Assembly (NCBI RefSeq): GCF_000600005.1
Contig: NZ_CP007446.1
Span: 2,196,894 to 2,260,893, forward strand
Source of the DNA: Snodgrassella alvi wkB2
Lineage (GTDB): Bacteria > Pseudomonadota > Gammaproteobacteria > Burkholderiales > Neisseriaceae
Direction of reading: 5' to 3'
Length of the DNA stretch: 64,000 nucleotides
Position 1 is the stretch's first letter. Every line of letters starts with the position of its first letter. Both the position numbers and the translations under genes were made by a program. This document shows positions 9,863 to 19,075 of this stretch, piece after piece. The notes under the pieces were generated by a model, which worked only from the letters and a program-made list of their open reading frames with translations, was not told where the DNA came from and did no database searches.

Positions 9863-12800
9863 ATGGGACAGGCATACTGGGCAGCCCGTGAAGGGGACAT
9901 TCTTTTACATACTTCATTACTGGCTGATATTATTGGCGCTGCTGTTGAAGTGGTTTGTGAAACCGTCTTAGCGGGTGCATGCTTTGGCGCAGCAGTATTA
10001 TTAATCGGTAGTGCCGGTACTGCTGCATGTGTTGTAGGAGTTATTGCTAGCGTTGTTGCTTCCATAGTATTAGAAAAAAAAATCACACAAGCTGGAGATT
10101 TTGTCAGCAGCTTATTGTCACCATCCGAAGATGGCAGGATTAAAACTGGCTCCCAAAATACTCACACCAATAGCTTACCTTCCGCCCGTGCTGCCGGCAT
10201 AGTAAAAAAAGCAGAAACCGAACAGGCACCGCAACAGCCTGAAAGTTTTATCGATATAGCCGGTAACATACTCTGGGGTTTAGGGCAGGCTGTAAGCGAC
10301 TTTTTCAGACCTACCATTGCCTCTCCGGATCCGAATACAACTGAACCCAGAGAAGACGATAAAATTATTTGTAAGAAGCATCCGTCTTTTGAGCCCGGGC
10401 CTGGTACCAACAGTGTTGTCAGTGCTGTTATAGAAGCCATCTCCGGAGCGCCAGAATATATGGCCGAAGGCTCTAAAAAAGTCTACATCAACAGCCAGCC
10501 GGCGGTACGCAGCAATGACCGCAGTACCTGCGAAGCCAAAGTCACCGATGACTACAAAGGTGGTATCAAAGTCTCTAACAATGTACGTATCGGCGGAGAG
10601 TCTGTTGTTGTCCGCGAAATTAAAAGCGGCAAACATCCCATTGCCCTGATAGCCACCATTGCAGCACTGTTTTTCCGAAAAGGAAAATTGATTTCCAAAT
10701 TAGGTCGATTTGCAGAGTGTTTTATTAAAGCTGCTGCTATTGGTTATATTGTCTCAAAAGCTATAGAACCCTTCAGAGGTAATCCGGTTCATCTGCCAAC
10801 CGGTGCCAAACTCCTATTCGGTCCCGAAGAGCTCGACTTCTCCCTGCCGGCTCACCTGCCCTTCGAATGGCAGCGTTTCTATAGCAGCGTCGACACCCGC
10901 ACCCACAACATGTTCGGTGCCGGCTGGAGTGTTGACTATGAAATCGAAATGGAAATCGATCCACAGCCCGATGGTTCCTGTGCCGCCGTCTATATCAACG
11001 AAGAAGGGCGGCGTATCGAAATCGAACCCATCCAGCCAGGTAAAGGCATACGCGGTCTTAACGAGAATTTATCCGTCCGCCGCGGCGAACAGGACCGCTG
11101 GGTAATTGAAGATGACAACGGCTTCTACCGCCTGTTCGAACCTGATCCCAACAACCCCAAACGTCTGCTGCTGAGCATGGTGCAGGACCGTAACGACAAC
11201 CAGTTACTTATCTACCGCGATTCCCATAGCCGCATCGTCGAAATTGCCGATAACGACAACGCCGCCCGCATCAGCCTGCACTATCAGGATCAGCGCCATC
11301 CGCAGCGCGTGACCGAAATCCGCCAAGAGCTGAGCGACGGCAGCAACCGCTTACTGAACCGTTACCAGTACACCGAACAGGGTGACCTGCAACAGGTCTT
11401 TGATGCAGAGAACCGCCAGACCCGCGAATTTGCCTACAACAGCGACCGGCGCATGACCTACCACCGCCTGCCCACTGGCTTGCAGTGTTATTATCAGTGG
11501 AGCCACTTCAGCACAGCAGATGTAGAGACCGCATGGCGAGTAACCCGGCACTGGAGCGAAGCCGACGGTCAGCGACTGGAAGACTATCGTTTCCATTATG
11601 ATTTAGATAAACGCCTGACCACAGTAGAAGACAGCCTCGGCCGCATCAGCAAATATTACTGCAACGAATACTATCAAGTTACCCGCTACACCGATGCCCT
11701 CGGACAAAGCTGTGAATTAGAGTGGGATGATTACCAGAGGCTGGCCTGCATAACCGATCAGCAGGGCGGACAATGGCACTACAGCTACGATGCACAGGGT
11801 CGGTTAACCGAAGAAACCGACCCACTGGGCAGAACCACCCAGACCCAGTGGTTGCCGCATTGGGCGTTGCCGACCATCAGCGTCGACCCCGATGGCAGCA
11901 GCTGGCGCTATTACTACGACGAGCGTGGTAACCTGCTCACCGTCACCGACCCGTTACAGCAGCATACCCACTACCAGTACGACCGGCACGGCCAGGTTGT
12001 CTGCATCACCGATGCACGCGGCGGCAACAAACATCTGCGTTGGAACGAAAATGGCCAGCTGATCCAGCATGTAGACTGTTCCGGCTCCATCACCCATTTC
12101 TATTACAATACCGCTGGTAACCTCACTAGTATCACCAATGCCATCGGTAACAGCAGCAAATACCAGTACAATGCAGCCGGCCAGCTCATTGGCGCCACCC
12201 TGGCGGACGGCAGGCAGGAACACTACAGCGTCAATGCCGCCGGCCAGCTACAAAGCTATACCGATCCGGCTGGCCACACCACCCGCTACCGCCGCGACCA
12301 GCGCGGACTGGTGCATACCCGCATCGATGCCGCCGGCCGTCAGCTCGGCTTCAGCTACGACGCCTACGGCCGCCTTACCGCCCTGACCAACGAAAACGGC
12401 GAACAGTACCGGTTTCAGTATGATGCCGGCGACCGCCTGACCGAACAGACCGATCTGGACGGACGCAGACAGCAGCTAAGCTACGACCCGCTCGATAACG
12501 TCAGCAGCGTGCGCTTTGCAGCTGGCAGCCCGCATCAGCTTGAACACCGCTTCAAACGCGATGCCGTCGGGCGCTTAATTGGCAAATACACCCCCGACGG
12601 CACCACTGCCTATCAGTATGATGAAGCCGACAATCTACTCAAAGTCGGCTTTAAAGCCGCCGGTTTACTGCCGGAAGCCGAACCGGAACTGATCAGCTTC
12701 AGCTACGACATAATGGGCAACCTGCTGAGCGAAACCACTGCACAGGGTGTTCTGCAGCATCAGTATGACAAACTGGGCAACCGCATCGCCACCACCCTGC

Positions 12801-14242
12801 CGGACGGACGTACCATCAATAAACTGTATTATGGTTCCGGCCATCTGCACCAGATTAACCTGGACGGCCAGATTATCAGCGACATCGAGCGTGACCTGCT
12901 GCATCGGGAAACCCTGCGCAGCCAGGGCAGAATGAATACCAGTTTTCAATACGACCGCACCGGCCGCCTGACCGGCAAACAGACCAAACGACCGGGAGCA
13001 GGCATCCTGCCGGATATCATACTGGACCGCAGCTACAGCTACGACAATCTAGACCGGCTGGCAGGCAAAAAACACAATCGGCAGGGACAAAGTGATTACC
13101 GCTACGACGTGACCGGACGCATCGAAAGCTGCCGCAACGAAGCGTACTGGGAAACCCTGCAGTACGATGCTGCGGCCAACCTGCTGGACAGAAGACGCGG
13201 TGAAGAAGAAAGCAATCAGAACCTGATCCGTTTTAATCAGCTGCTCAGCTTCCGCGGACTGAAATACAGCTACGACGAACACGGACGAACCCGCAGCAAA
13301 CAAACCGCCAGCGGTACCCAGTATTACCATTACGATGCCGAACACCGCCTGACCGAAGTGCATACCGAACGGCTGGAGCATACTGAACGCTACGGCTACG
13401 TCTACGATGCACTTGGCCGGCGGATCGAAAAACACCGGCTGGACCGTGACGGCAAACCATGCAACCGCACCACCTTCCTGTGGGACGGGCTGCAGATGAT
13501 TCAGGAAAGCAGCGCAGACAAACGGCAGAGCCTGTATCTGTATACTGACGAAGATAGCTATGAACCGCTGGCGCGGATAGACAGAAACGGTAATCAGGAA
13601 CAACACATCTACTACTTCCATACCGACCTGAACGGCATGCCGGAGGAGCTGACGGATGAAACTGGAGAAATCGTCTGGGAATGCTCATACCAGCTGTGGG
13701 GCAAACCGATACAGGAGATTGCTCATACAGAGATACAACAGAACCTGCGGTATCAGGGACAGTATTTAGACAGAGAAACCGGACTGCACTACAATACCTT
13801 CAGGTATTATGATCCGGATACAGGCCGCTTTACCCAGCCGGATCCAATCGGGTTGGCCGGTGGATTTAATCTTTATCAGTATGCGCCTAATGGGTTGACT
13901 TGGATTGACCCGTTTGGTTTGATGTGTAGTAATACAAGTTTCAAAGCAGCCTTTAGAGAAGCAAAACGGAGATTAAGAATTCCTCGTAATACAAATACTC
14001 CAAAACCAGTAAAGGTTTATGATAATAAGTATGAAAACAGAACGGTTTGGGAGTATAAAGTTGATGGAAATAAGAAATACATTATTTTACACGAGGAAGA
14101 TAAATTTGGTCGCGGCCCTCATTTTCATACTGCTGATGATTTGCACGGTGATCCTCTCCAACCAAAAGTAAGATATAATCAACATGGTGGACATATTCCT
14201 GAAAATATGACAGGAATTACAAACGCTAAAGGCAGAAAATAA
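9863..14242 (+). CDS. prePAAR/PAAR Rhs polymorphic toxin with HNH/EndoVII-like C-terminal domain
   Basis: A 1459-aa Rhs protein. The N-terminus contains a prePAAR motif (AAREGDILLH, residues 7-16) followed by hydrophobic helices (about 18-72), then a PAAR-like domain with KKVYINSQPAVRS, consistent with loading on a type VI secretion spike. A further hydrophobic stretch lies near 255-300. Residues about 315-1340 form the YD-repeat cage, ending in the Rhs core motif RYYDPDTGRFTQPDPIGLAGG and DPFGL. The variable toxin (about the last 105 residues) begins SFKAAFREAKRRLRIPR and ends with GPHFH and GGHIPE motifs, resembling HNH/Endonuclease VII-fold toxins (Tox-GHH2-like; tentative). No Eag chaperone gene precedes it. 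It overlaps its immunity gene by one base. Confidence 0.9.
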   Translation: MGQAYWAAREGDILLHTSLLADIIGAAVEVVCETVLAGACFGAAVLLIGSAGTAACVVGVIASVVASIVLEKKITQAGDFVSSLLSPSEDGRIKTGSQNTHTNSLPSARAAGIVKKAETEQAPQQPESFIDIAGNILWGLGQAVSDFFRPTIASPDPNTTEPREDDKIICKKHPSFEPGPGTNSVVSAVIEAISGAPEYMAEGSKKVYINSQPAVRSNDRSTCEAKVTDDYKGGIKVSNNVRIGGESVVVREIKSGKHPIALIATIAALFFRKGKLISKLGRFAECFIKAAAIGYIVSKAIEPFRGNPVHLPTGAKLLFGPEELDFSLPAHLPFEWQRFYSSVDTRTHNMFGAGWSVDYEIEMEIDPQPDGSCAAVYINEEGRRIEIEPIQPGKGIRGLNENLSVRRGEQDRWVIEDDNGFYRLFEPDPNNPKRLLLSMVQDRNDNQLLIYRDSHSRIVEIADNDNAARISLHYQDQRHPQRVTEIRQELSDGSNRLLNRYQYTEQGDLQQVFDAENRQTREFAYNSDRRMTYHRLPTGLQCYYQWSHFSTADVETAWRVTRHWSEADGQRLEDYRFHYDLDKRLTTVEDSLGRISKYYCNEYYQVTRYTDALGQSCELEWDDYQRLACITDQQGGQWHYSYDAQGRLTEETDPLGRTTQTQWLPHWALPTISVDPDGSSWRYYYDERGNLLTVTDPLQQHTHYQYDRHGQVVCITDARGGNKHLRWNENGQLIQHVDCSGSITHFYYNTAGNLTSITNAIGNSSKYQYNAAGQLIGATLADGRQEHYSVNAAGQLQSYTDPAGHTTRYRRDQRGLVHTRIDAAGRQLGFSYDAYGRLTALTNENGEQYRFQYDAGDRLTEQTDLDGRRQQLSYDPLDNVSSVRFAAGSPHQLEHRFKRDAVGRLIGKYTPDGTTAYQYDEADNLLKVGFKAAGLLPEAEPELISFSYDIMGNLLSETTAQGVLQHQYDKLGNRIATTLPDGRTINKLYYGSGHLHQINLDGQIISDIERDLLHRETLRSQGRMNTSFQYDRTGRLTGKQTKRPGAGILPDIILDRSYSYDNLDRLAGKKHNRQGQSDYRYDVTGRIESCRNEAYWETLQYDAAANLLDRRRGEEESNQNLIRFNQLLSFRGLKYSYDEHGRTRSKQTASGTQYYHYDAEHRLTEVHTERLEHTERYGYVYDALGRRIEKHRLDRDGKPCNRTTFLWDGLQMIQESSADKRQSLYLYTDEDSYEPLARIDRNGNQEQHIYYFHTDLNGMPEELTDETGEIVWECSYQLWGKPIQEIAHTEIQQNLRYQGQYLDRETGLHYNTFRYYDPDTGRFTQPDPIGLAGGFNLYQYAPNGLTWIDPFGLMCSNTSFKAAFREAKRRLRIPRNTNTPKPVKVYDNKYENRTVWEYKVDGNKKYIILHEEDKFGRGPHFHTADDLHGDPLQPKVRYNQHGGHIPENMTGITNAKGRK

Positions 14243-14745
14243 TGTCATTATCTTTAAAAGAAAAATTGAAATTATCAGTTATTAAAAAAGAAAAAAAAGC
14301 AATTCTTCAAAATATCTCAAATAAATTACGGATTGATAATAACAGCAACTCGATAACGTTTGAGTCGCATGATTATAATGTCTTTTTGTCAAAATTTATT
14401 GATAATATTGAATATCAGCCAGTAGATTTATCAGTAAATGAAAATTTATTATTTAACCGATTTTGTGATTTTTTGAGTAGTATTGATAATAATGATTTAG
14501 TAGTTTTCCAAATTATCACTTGTAATACATATTATTATTTAAAATTGCATATTAATAACATTAAGCAAAATCCAATATTATTTTGGAATATTAAAGTAAA
14601 GAATAGTAACAAGACGCTAGAGTGTTTGCTAGTTGCCATAAATAACTCTTTTGGGTTTTCAATTTTACCAACAGAGAATTTTTATGAATTAAGAATATGG
14701 AATAGTAATAATTACGCTATAGAAAATCGTAAATATCTAAAGTAA
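14242..14745 (+). CDS. putative immunity protein for the Rhs toxin
   Basis: A 167-aa acidic/Asn-rich, AT-rich gene whose ATG overlaps the rhs stop codon (TAATG), the usual place for the cognate immunity gene. No signal peptide or membrane segment is visible, which suits neutralisation of a cytoplasmic nuclease. I do not recognise the family. The immunity role is inferred from position only. Confidence 0.6.
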   Translation: MSLSLKEKLKLSVIKKEKKAILQNISNKLRIDNNSNSITFESHDYNVFLSKFIDNIEYQPVDLSVNENLLFNRFCDFLSSIDNNDLVVFQIITCNTYYYLKLHINNIKQNPILFWNIKVKNSNKTLECLLVAINNSFGFSILPTENFYELRIWNSNNYAIENRKYLK

Positions 14746-14774
14746 TAATGGAAATTATAAAGCTTAAGTAGTAG

Positions 14775-15551
14775 GTACTATATGGCTTAATTAATTTCTT
14801 TATCCTCACCGCCACAGATAGCAATCAACCACGGTTTCGCATAGAAGCAAGCGGCAACCAAGAACAACATATCCGCTACTTCCACACCGACCTGAATGGC
14901 TGTCCGGAAGAACTTACCGATGCAAACGGTAAAATACTGTGGGAATGTAGCTTTCAGTTATGGGGAAAGCGGATTCATGAAATCGAACACGAACCCATAG
15001 AGCAAAACCTCAGATATCAGGGACAATATTTAGACAGAGAAACTGGCTTACATTACAATACGTTCAGGTATTATGATCCGGATATAGGTAGATTTACCCA
15101 GCCAGACCCGATTGGGTTGCTGGGTGGGTTTAATCTGTATCAGTATGCACCTAATGGGTTGACTTGGATTGATCCTTGGGGGTGGAGTTGTGGATCTAGT
15201 GCTTATAAAGGCAAGCTTAATTCGGCTGCCTCTAAAATGAAGCCTATTCAAAGAGGAACAAAAGAATGGAAATTAGCAATAAAAAATACACAGGCAGCCT
15301 TGTTAGCTGGTGATAAATTTCAGGTAAAAGTTAAATCAAGTACTGATGCTAAAGCTTTTTTAAAAGAAGCTCAAGGAAATATGAACCGTTATAAAGCGCA
15401 TACTCAAAGTTCTAGACCTGATGGTGTGGCTAAATATCCTAAAGGATACGAACAACACATGAGTCCAGAAAGCGGTTTTGGTGATACTCCGCATATTAAA
15501 TGGTATAACAATGGAACGGATGGTCATATTTTTTATGATATTCCAAATTAA
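14775..15551 (+). CDS. orphan Rhs C-terminal toxin cassette 1 (5'-truncated)
   Basis: An open frame from after the TAG at 14772 to TAA 15551 with no ATG start. From about 14850 it encodes the end of an Rhs core (YFHTDLNG, QNLRYQGQYLDRETG, DPIGLLGGFNLYQYAPNG, DPWGW), more diverged from the main rhs than the other cassettes. About 120 residues of toxin domain follow, including a DTPHIKWYNNGTDGHIF segment. I cannot name the toxin family. It lacks the secretion N-terminus, so it is either silent or a recombination donor that can replace the tip of the full-length rhs. A putative immunity gene follows after 3 bp. Confidence 0.65.
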   Translation, partial: VLYGLINFFILTATDSNQPRFRIEASGNQEQHIRYFHTDLNGCPEELTDANGKILWECSFQLWGKRIHEIEHEPIEQNLRYQGQYLDRETGLHYNTFRYYDPDIGRFTQPDPIGLLGGFNLYQYAPNGLTWIDPWGWSCGSSAYKGKLNSAASKMKPIQRGTKEWKLAIKNTQAALLAGDKFQVKVKSSTDAKAFLKEAQGNMNRYKAHTQSSRPDGVAKYPKGYEQHMSPESGFGDTPHIKWYNNGTDGHIFYDIPN

Positions 15552-15554
15552 ATT

Positions 15555-15935
15555 ATGAAAAATAATTATTCATTTAAACAATTAATTAATAAAGAAATTA
15601 TTTCAGACTTTGAGAAAAATGATATTTTTCTGAGTATGCTAAATATTATACATACAGGAAATTTATTATTATATACAACCTCCTTTTCTGACTTAATTCC
15701 TTTTTTCACAAAGGAAAAATATTATATTGCACATAAATTAGTTTCTTATAAAGGAAAAAAAATAATAATAAAAGGAGAAATGTTTAAAGTCTCAAAAAGT
15801 GAGCTAATAAATTTTATTCAAAAATCAATAAATATTGGCGATATGCGAGAATTTCTAATTTCGCCGATTTTGAGTAATAATAAAAAGGAAGTTCTATATT
15901 TAACAGAAGATTCATATTATTTATATGAGTCTTAG
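15555..15935 (+). CDS. putative immunity protein for orphan cassette 1
   Basis: A 126-aa Lys/Ile-rich protein, strongly AT-rich, starting 3 bp after the orphan toxin stop. No membrane segment or known motif is visible. The immunity role is inferred from gene order; keeping such genes intact while the toxin is headless is typical of Rhs orphan arrays. Confidence 0.5.
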   Translation: MKNNYSFKQLINKEIISDFEKNDIFLSMLNIIHTGNLLLYTTSFSDLIPFFTKEKYYIAHKLVSYKGKKIIIKGEMFKVSKSELINFIQKSINIGDMREFLISPILSNNKKEVLYLTEDSYYLYES

Positions 15936-15964
15936 TTTTATTTAACTATGCATATTGGAAGTAA

Positions 15965-17407
15965 ATACATCGCGACAACCTGCACCGCGAAGTATTACGT
16001 ACTCAGGGATGCCTGAACACCCAGTTCAAATACGACCGCAACAGCCGGCTGCAACACAAACAGATACGGCGCAATCAGAATCCCATCCTGCCTGATATCC
16101 TCATCGAACGCAGCTACCAGTACGACAACCTCGACCGATTGGTAAGCAAAAAACACAGCAAACACGGCCAGACCGATTACCGCTATGATCACACCGGCAG
16201 AATCGAAGGCTGCCGTAATCAGAGATACTGGGAAACCCTGCAATACGATGCCGCTGCCAACCTGCTGGACAGCAAATACAGAGAAGACTACAGCAATCAC
16301 AACCTGATTCGCTGTAACCAGCTCCTGCATTTCAGAGGACACCACTACCGCTACGACGAGCACGGCAGAACTGCCAGCAAACAGACCATCGGCACAACCC
16401 AGCACTACCACTACGATGCTGAACACCGCCTGAGCGAAGTACGCATTGAGCAAACAGGCCGCAGCCAGCGTTACGGCTACGTCTACGACGCCCTCGGTCG
16501 GCGGATCGAAAAACACCGGCTGGACCGAGAAGGCAAGCCATGCAACCGCACCACCTTCCTGTGGGACGGGCTGCAAATGATTCAGGAAAGCGGCGCAGAC
16601 AAACGGCAGAGCCTGTATCTGTATACCGATGAAGGCAGCTATGAACCGCTGGCGCGAATAGACAGAAACGGTAATCAGGAACAACACATCTACTACTTCC
16701 ATACCGATCTGAACGGCTTGCCGGAGGAGCTGACGGATGAAGCCGGTGAAATTGTGTGGGAATGCTCATATCAGCTGTGGGGCAAACCGATACAGGAGAT
16801 TGCTCATACAGAGATACAACAGAACCTGAGGTATCAAGGACAGTATTTGGACAGAGAAACCGGCCTGCACTACAATACTTTCAGATACTACGATCCGGAT
16901 ACAGGCCGCTTTACCAAGCCGGATCCGATTGGGTTAAATGGTGGCTTTAATCTGTATCAGTATGCGCCGAATGGATTAACGTGGATTGATCCGTTTGGAT
17001 TAAGTTGTGGTTCAGCATCAGGAAAGTATCAGCCTAATAATGTTCTTGGTCGTAAGGTATATAAAAATACTTTAGATATTAATCCGGGTACTCCAAAAAC
17101 TGTACATCCATCAGTGCATCCATCTATTAAGTCAAAAGTAAATGAGGGGTGGACAAACTTAGACTTAATGAAGAATGGATATGCTCCAATAGGCCCAGAT
17201 GGAAAACAAATGAACCTTCATCATATATTAGGAAAAGAACCCGGCCCAATGGTCGAGTTAGTTTCCTCAACTCACAAACAATATCATAAGCAAATTCATG
17301 GATTAATTGAAAATGGAGGGAGCTTTAGAAATACATCTGCTCTAGATAGGCAGTATAATAAATTCAGAAAAGAATATTGGAAATTAAGAGCATTGGATTT
17401 TATGTGA
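15965..17407 (+). CDS. orphan Rhs C-terminal toxin cassette 2, LHH-family nuclease (5'-truncated)
   Basis: Open from the codon after TAA 15962 to TGA 17407, about 480 codons, beginning inside the Rhs YD repeats (HREVLRTQGCLNTQFKYD) without a proper start; an in-frame ATG at 16139 exists but lies mid-repeat. The core is very similar to the main rhs through DPIGLNGGFNLYQYAPNG and DPFGL. The toxin tip has NGYAPIGPDGKQMNLHHILG and a following HKQYHKQIHG segment, the signature of the LHH nucleases of the HNH/Endonuclease VII superfamily. Its predicted action is DNA cleavage. The next gene is a SUKH-type immunity protein, a pairing known for this superfamily. It is likely a donor cassette rather than a secreted effector. 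Confidence 0.8.
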   Translation: MHRDNLHREVLRTQGCLNTQFKYDRNSRLQHKQIRRNQNPILPDILIERSYQYDNLDRLVSKKHSKHGQTDYRYDHTGRIEGCRNQRYWETLQYDAAANLLDSKYREDYSNHNLIRCNQLLHFRGHHYRYDEHGRTASKQTIGTTQHYHYDAEHRLSEVRIEQTGRSQRYGYVYDALGRRIEKHRLDREGKPCNRTTFLWDGLQMIQESGADKRQSLYLYTDEGSYEPLARIDRNGNQEQHIYYFHTDLNGLPEELTDEAGEIVWECSYQLWGKPIQEIAHTEIQQNLRYQGQYLDRETGLHYNTFRYYDPDTGRFTKPDPIGLNGGFNLYQYAPNGLTWIDPFGLSCGSASGKYQPNNVLGRKVYKNTLDINPGTPKTVHPSVHPSIKSKVNEGWTNLDLMKNGYAPIGPDGKQMNLHHILGKEPGPMVELVSSTHKQYHKQIHGLIENGGSFRNTSALDRQYNKFRKEYWKLRALDFM

Positions 17408-17416
17408 GGTAACTAT

Positions 17417-17866
17417 ATGGGTGATATTAAAAATCTTGTTACGCGTTTAAATCATGGCGCTCAAGACGAAGTATATTGGCTTGGAGCTTGTGATGAATCA
17501 CAAATTAACATACTTGAAAATAAGCTAAATTTGTCGTTACCAAATGAATTAAAAGAATTTATTTTATTGGTTGGTGGCGGAGGTGTTGTTGGTGAAGAAA
17601 TATCAGGCATAGTTGATAATGATGCCTTGGCTGAGTCTGGAGGAGCTATTTATTATGATACTTGTCAGTGTCGAAAGGAATACTCGTTACCATCAGATAT
17701 GGCAGTTATTTATTTTAAAGATGACGATGTATGTTGGTGTGTTGATTGTAGGAAAAATACTTATGGACAAATAGTTAATTATGATCTTTTCTCAAGAAAA
17801 ATATCAAACGTTCTTGCACCGTCATTCAGATTTTTTTTTGAAGAATATGTAAACTTACGGACGTAA
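17417..17866 (+). CDS. SMI1/KNR4 (SUKH) family immunity protein
   Basis: A 149-aa acidic protein with a GAGGT ribosome site. The segment ILENKLNLSLPNELKEFILLVGGGG, followed by ISGIVDNDALAESGG and a C-terminal aromatic region, is typical of the SUKH superfamily, whose members neutralise diverse polymorphic nuclease toxins. It starts 9 bp after the LHH toxin and is therefore its probable antidote. The Gly-rich turn and the W-C-x-C block (CWCVDC) are visible. Cytoplasmic; no signal peptide. Confidence 0.82.
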   Translation: MGDIKNLVTRLNHGAQDEVYWLGACDESQINILENKLNLSLPNELKEFILLVGGGGVVGEEISGIVDNDALAESGGAIYYDTCQCRKEYSLPSDMAVIYFKDDDVCWCVDCRKNTYGQIVNYDLFSRKISNVLAPSFRFFFEEYVNLRT

Positions 17867-17871
17867 ATTAA

Positions 17872-18004
17872 GACTGTCGCAACCAGAGATACTGGGAAAC
17901 CCTGCAATATGATGCCGCTGCCAACCTGCTGGACAGTAAATACAGAGAAGACTACAGCAACTACAACCTGATTCGCTGTAACCAGCTCCTGCATTTCAGA
18001 ACCT
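17872..18004 (+). pseudogene. Rhs core fragment (recombination scar)
   Basis: About 130 bp encoding CRNQRYWETLQYDAAANLL and on to NQLLHFR, nearly identical to the corresponding part of cassette 2. It starts abruptly 6 bp after the SUKH stop and ends at TGA 18002-18004, where it is joined out of frame to a second copy of the same core stretch (NLIRFNQLLSFRG). This is a chimeric junction left by recombination between Rhs cores. Confidence 0.75.
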
Positions 18005-19073
18005 GATCCGTTTTAATCAGCTGCTCAGCTTCCGCGGACTGAAATACAGCTACGACGAACACGGACGTACGCGCAGCAAACAGACCGCCAGCGGTACCCA
18101 GTATTACCATTACGATGCCGAACACCGCCTGACCGAAGTGTGTATCGAACAGCTGAACCATACTGAACGCTACGGCTACGTCTACGATGCCCTCGGCCGG
18201 CGGATTGAAAAACACCGGCTGGACCGTGACGGCAAGCCATGCAATCGCACCACCTTCCTGTGGGACGGGCTGCAGATGATTCAGGAAAGCAGCGCAGACA
18301 AACGGCAGAGCCTGTATCTGTATACTGACGAAGACAGCTATGAACCGCTGGCACGGATAGACAGAAACGGTAATCAGGAACAACACATCTACTACTTCCA
18401 TACCGACCTGAACGGCATGCCGGAGGAACTGACGGATGAAGCCGGTGAAATTGTGTGGGAATGCTCATACCAGCTGTGGGGCAAACCGATACAGGAGATT
18501 GCCCATAGAGAGATACAACAGAACCTAAGGTATCAGGGACAGTATTTAGACAGAGAAACCGGACTGCACTACAATACTTTCAGGTACTATGATCCGGATA
18601 CAGGCCGCTTTACCCAGCCGGATCCGATTGGATTGCTGGGTGGGTTTAATCTGTATCAGTATGCGCCTAATGGGTTGACTTGGATTGATCCGTGGGGATT
18701 ACAATGTAATAAATCCTTTACCCCAAAAAAAATAAATAATAAAATTAAAGATTTACGCGCCGGAAATGATGTAACAGTTAATTCATTTAAGGAAGCAGAT
18801 CAGGTATTATATGGTGCTTTCCCAAATGCACGTAAAGTAACTGGTGCAGGAAACAAATCAGCAATTAAAACGTCTAGGCAAAAGAAAGATTTTAAATTAA
18901 GATCTTCGGAAAAAGGTAACAATGCTGTATATCATAAAGACTATCAGTTTAATAAAGATGGAATTTTACATGGACATGAGAGCTTACCAAGCGGGCATCC
19001 ACACCAAACAACCCCTCATATTAATGTACTAACACCTAATGGTGAGAAAGCCACAATTTATATAGAAAGATAG
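17982..19073 (+). CDS. orphan Rhs C-terminal toxin cassette 3 (5'-truncated)
   Basis: An open frame ending at TAG 19073. Rhs core homology begins near 18000 (LIRFNQLLSFRGLKYSYDEH) and matches the main rhs very closely, up to DPIGLLGGFNLYQYAPNG and DPWGL. The first in-frame ATG-type start would lie inside the repeats. The toxin domain is about 125 residues, with QVLYGAFPNARKVTGAG, then VYHKDYQF and a histidine-rich HGHESLPSGHPHQTTPHINV end. I do not recognise the family; the paired histidines would fit an RNase or other metal-independent nuclease, but that is only a guess. The immunity candidate follows after 2 bp. Confidence 0.7.
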   Translation, partial: PAPAFQNLIRFNQLLSFRGLKYSYDEHGRTRSKQTASGTQYYHYDAEHRLTEVCIEQLNHTERYGYVYDALGRRIEKHRLDRDGKPCNRTTFLWDGLQMIQESSADKRQSLYLYTDEDSYEPLARIDRNGNQEQHIYYFHTDLNGMPEELTDEAGEIVWECSYQLWGKPIQEIAHREIQQNLRYQGQYLDRETGLHYNTFRYYDPDTGRFTQPDPIGLLGGFNLYQYAPNGLTWIDPWGLQCNKSFTPKKINNKIKDLRAGNDVTVNSFKEADQVLYGAFPNARKVTGAGNKSAIKTSRQKKDFKLRSSEKGNNAVYHKDYQFNKDGILHGHESLPSGHPHQTTPHINVLTPNGEKATIYIER

Positions 19074-19075
19074 AA

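Noticed and set aside
13049-13688. Long antisense ORFs in rhs (190 and 147 codons), repeated in the orphan cassettes
   Set aside because: They recur only because the Rhs core recurs; composition is that of reverse-strand reading of YD repeats.
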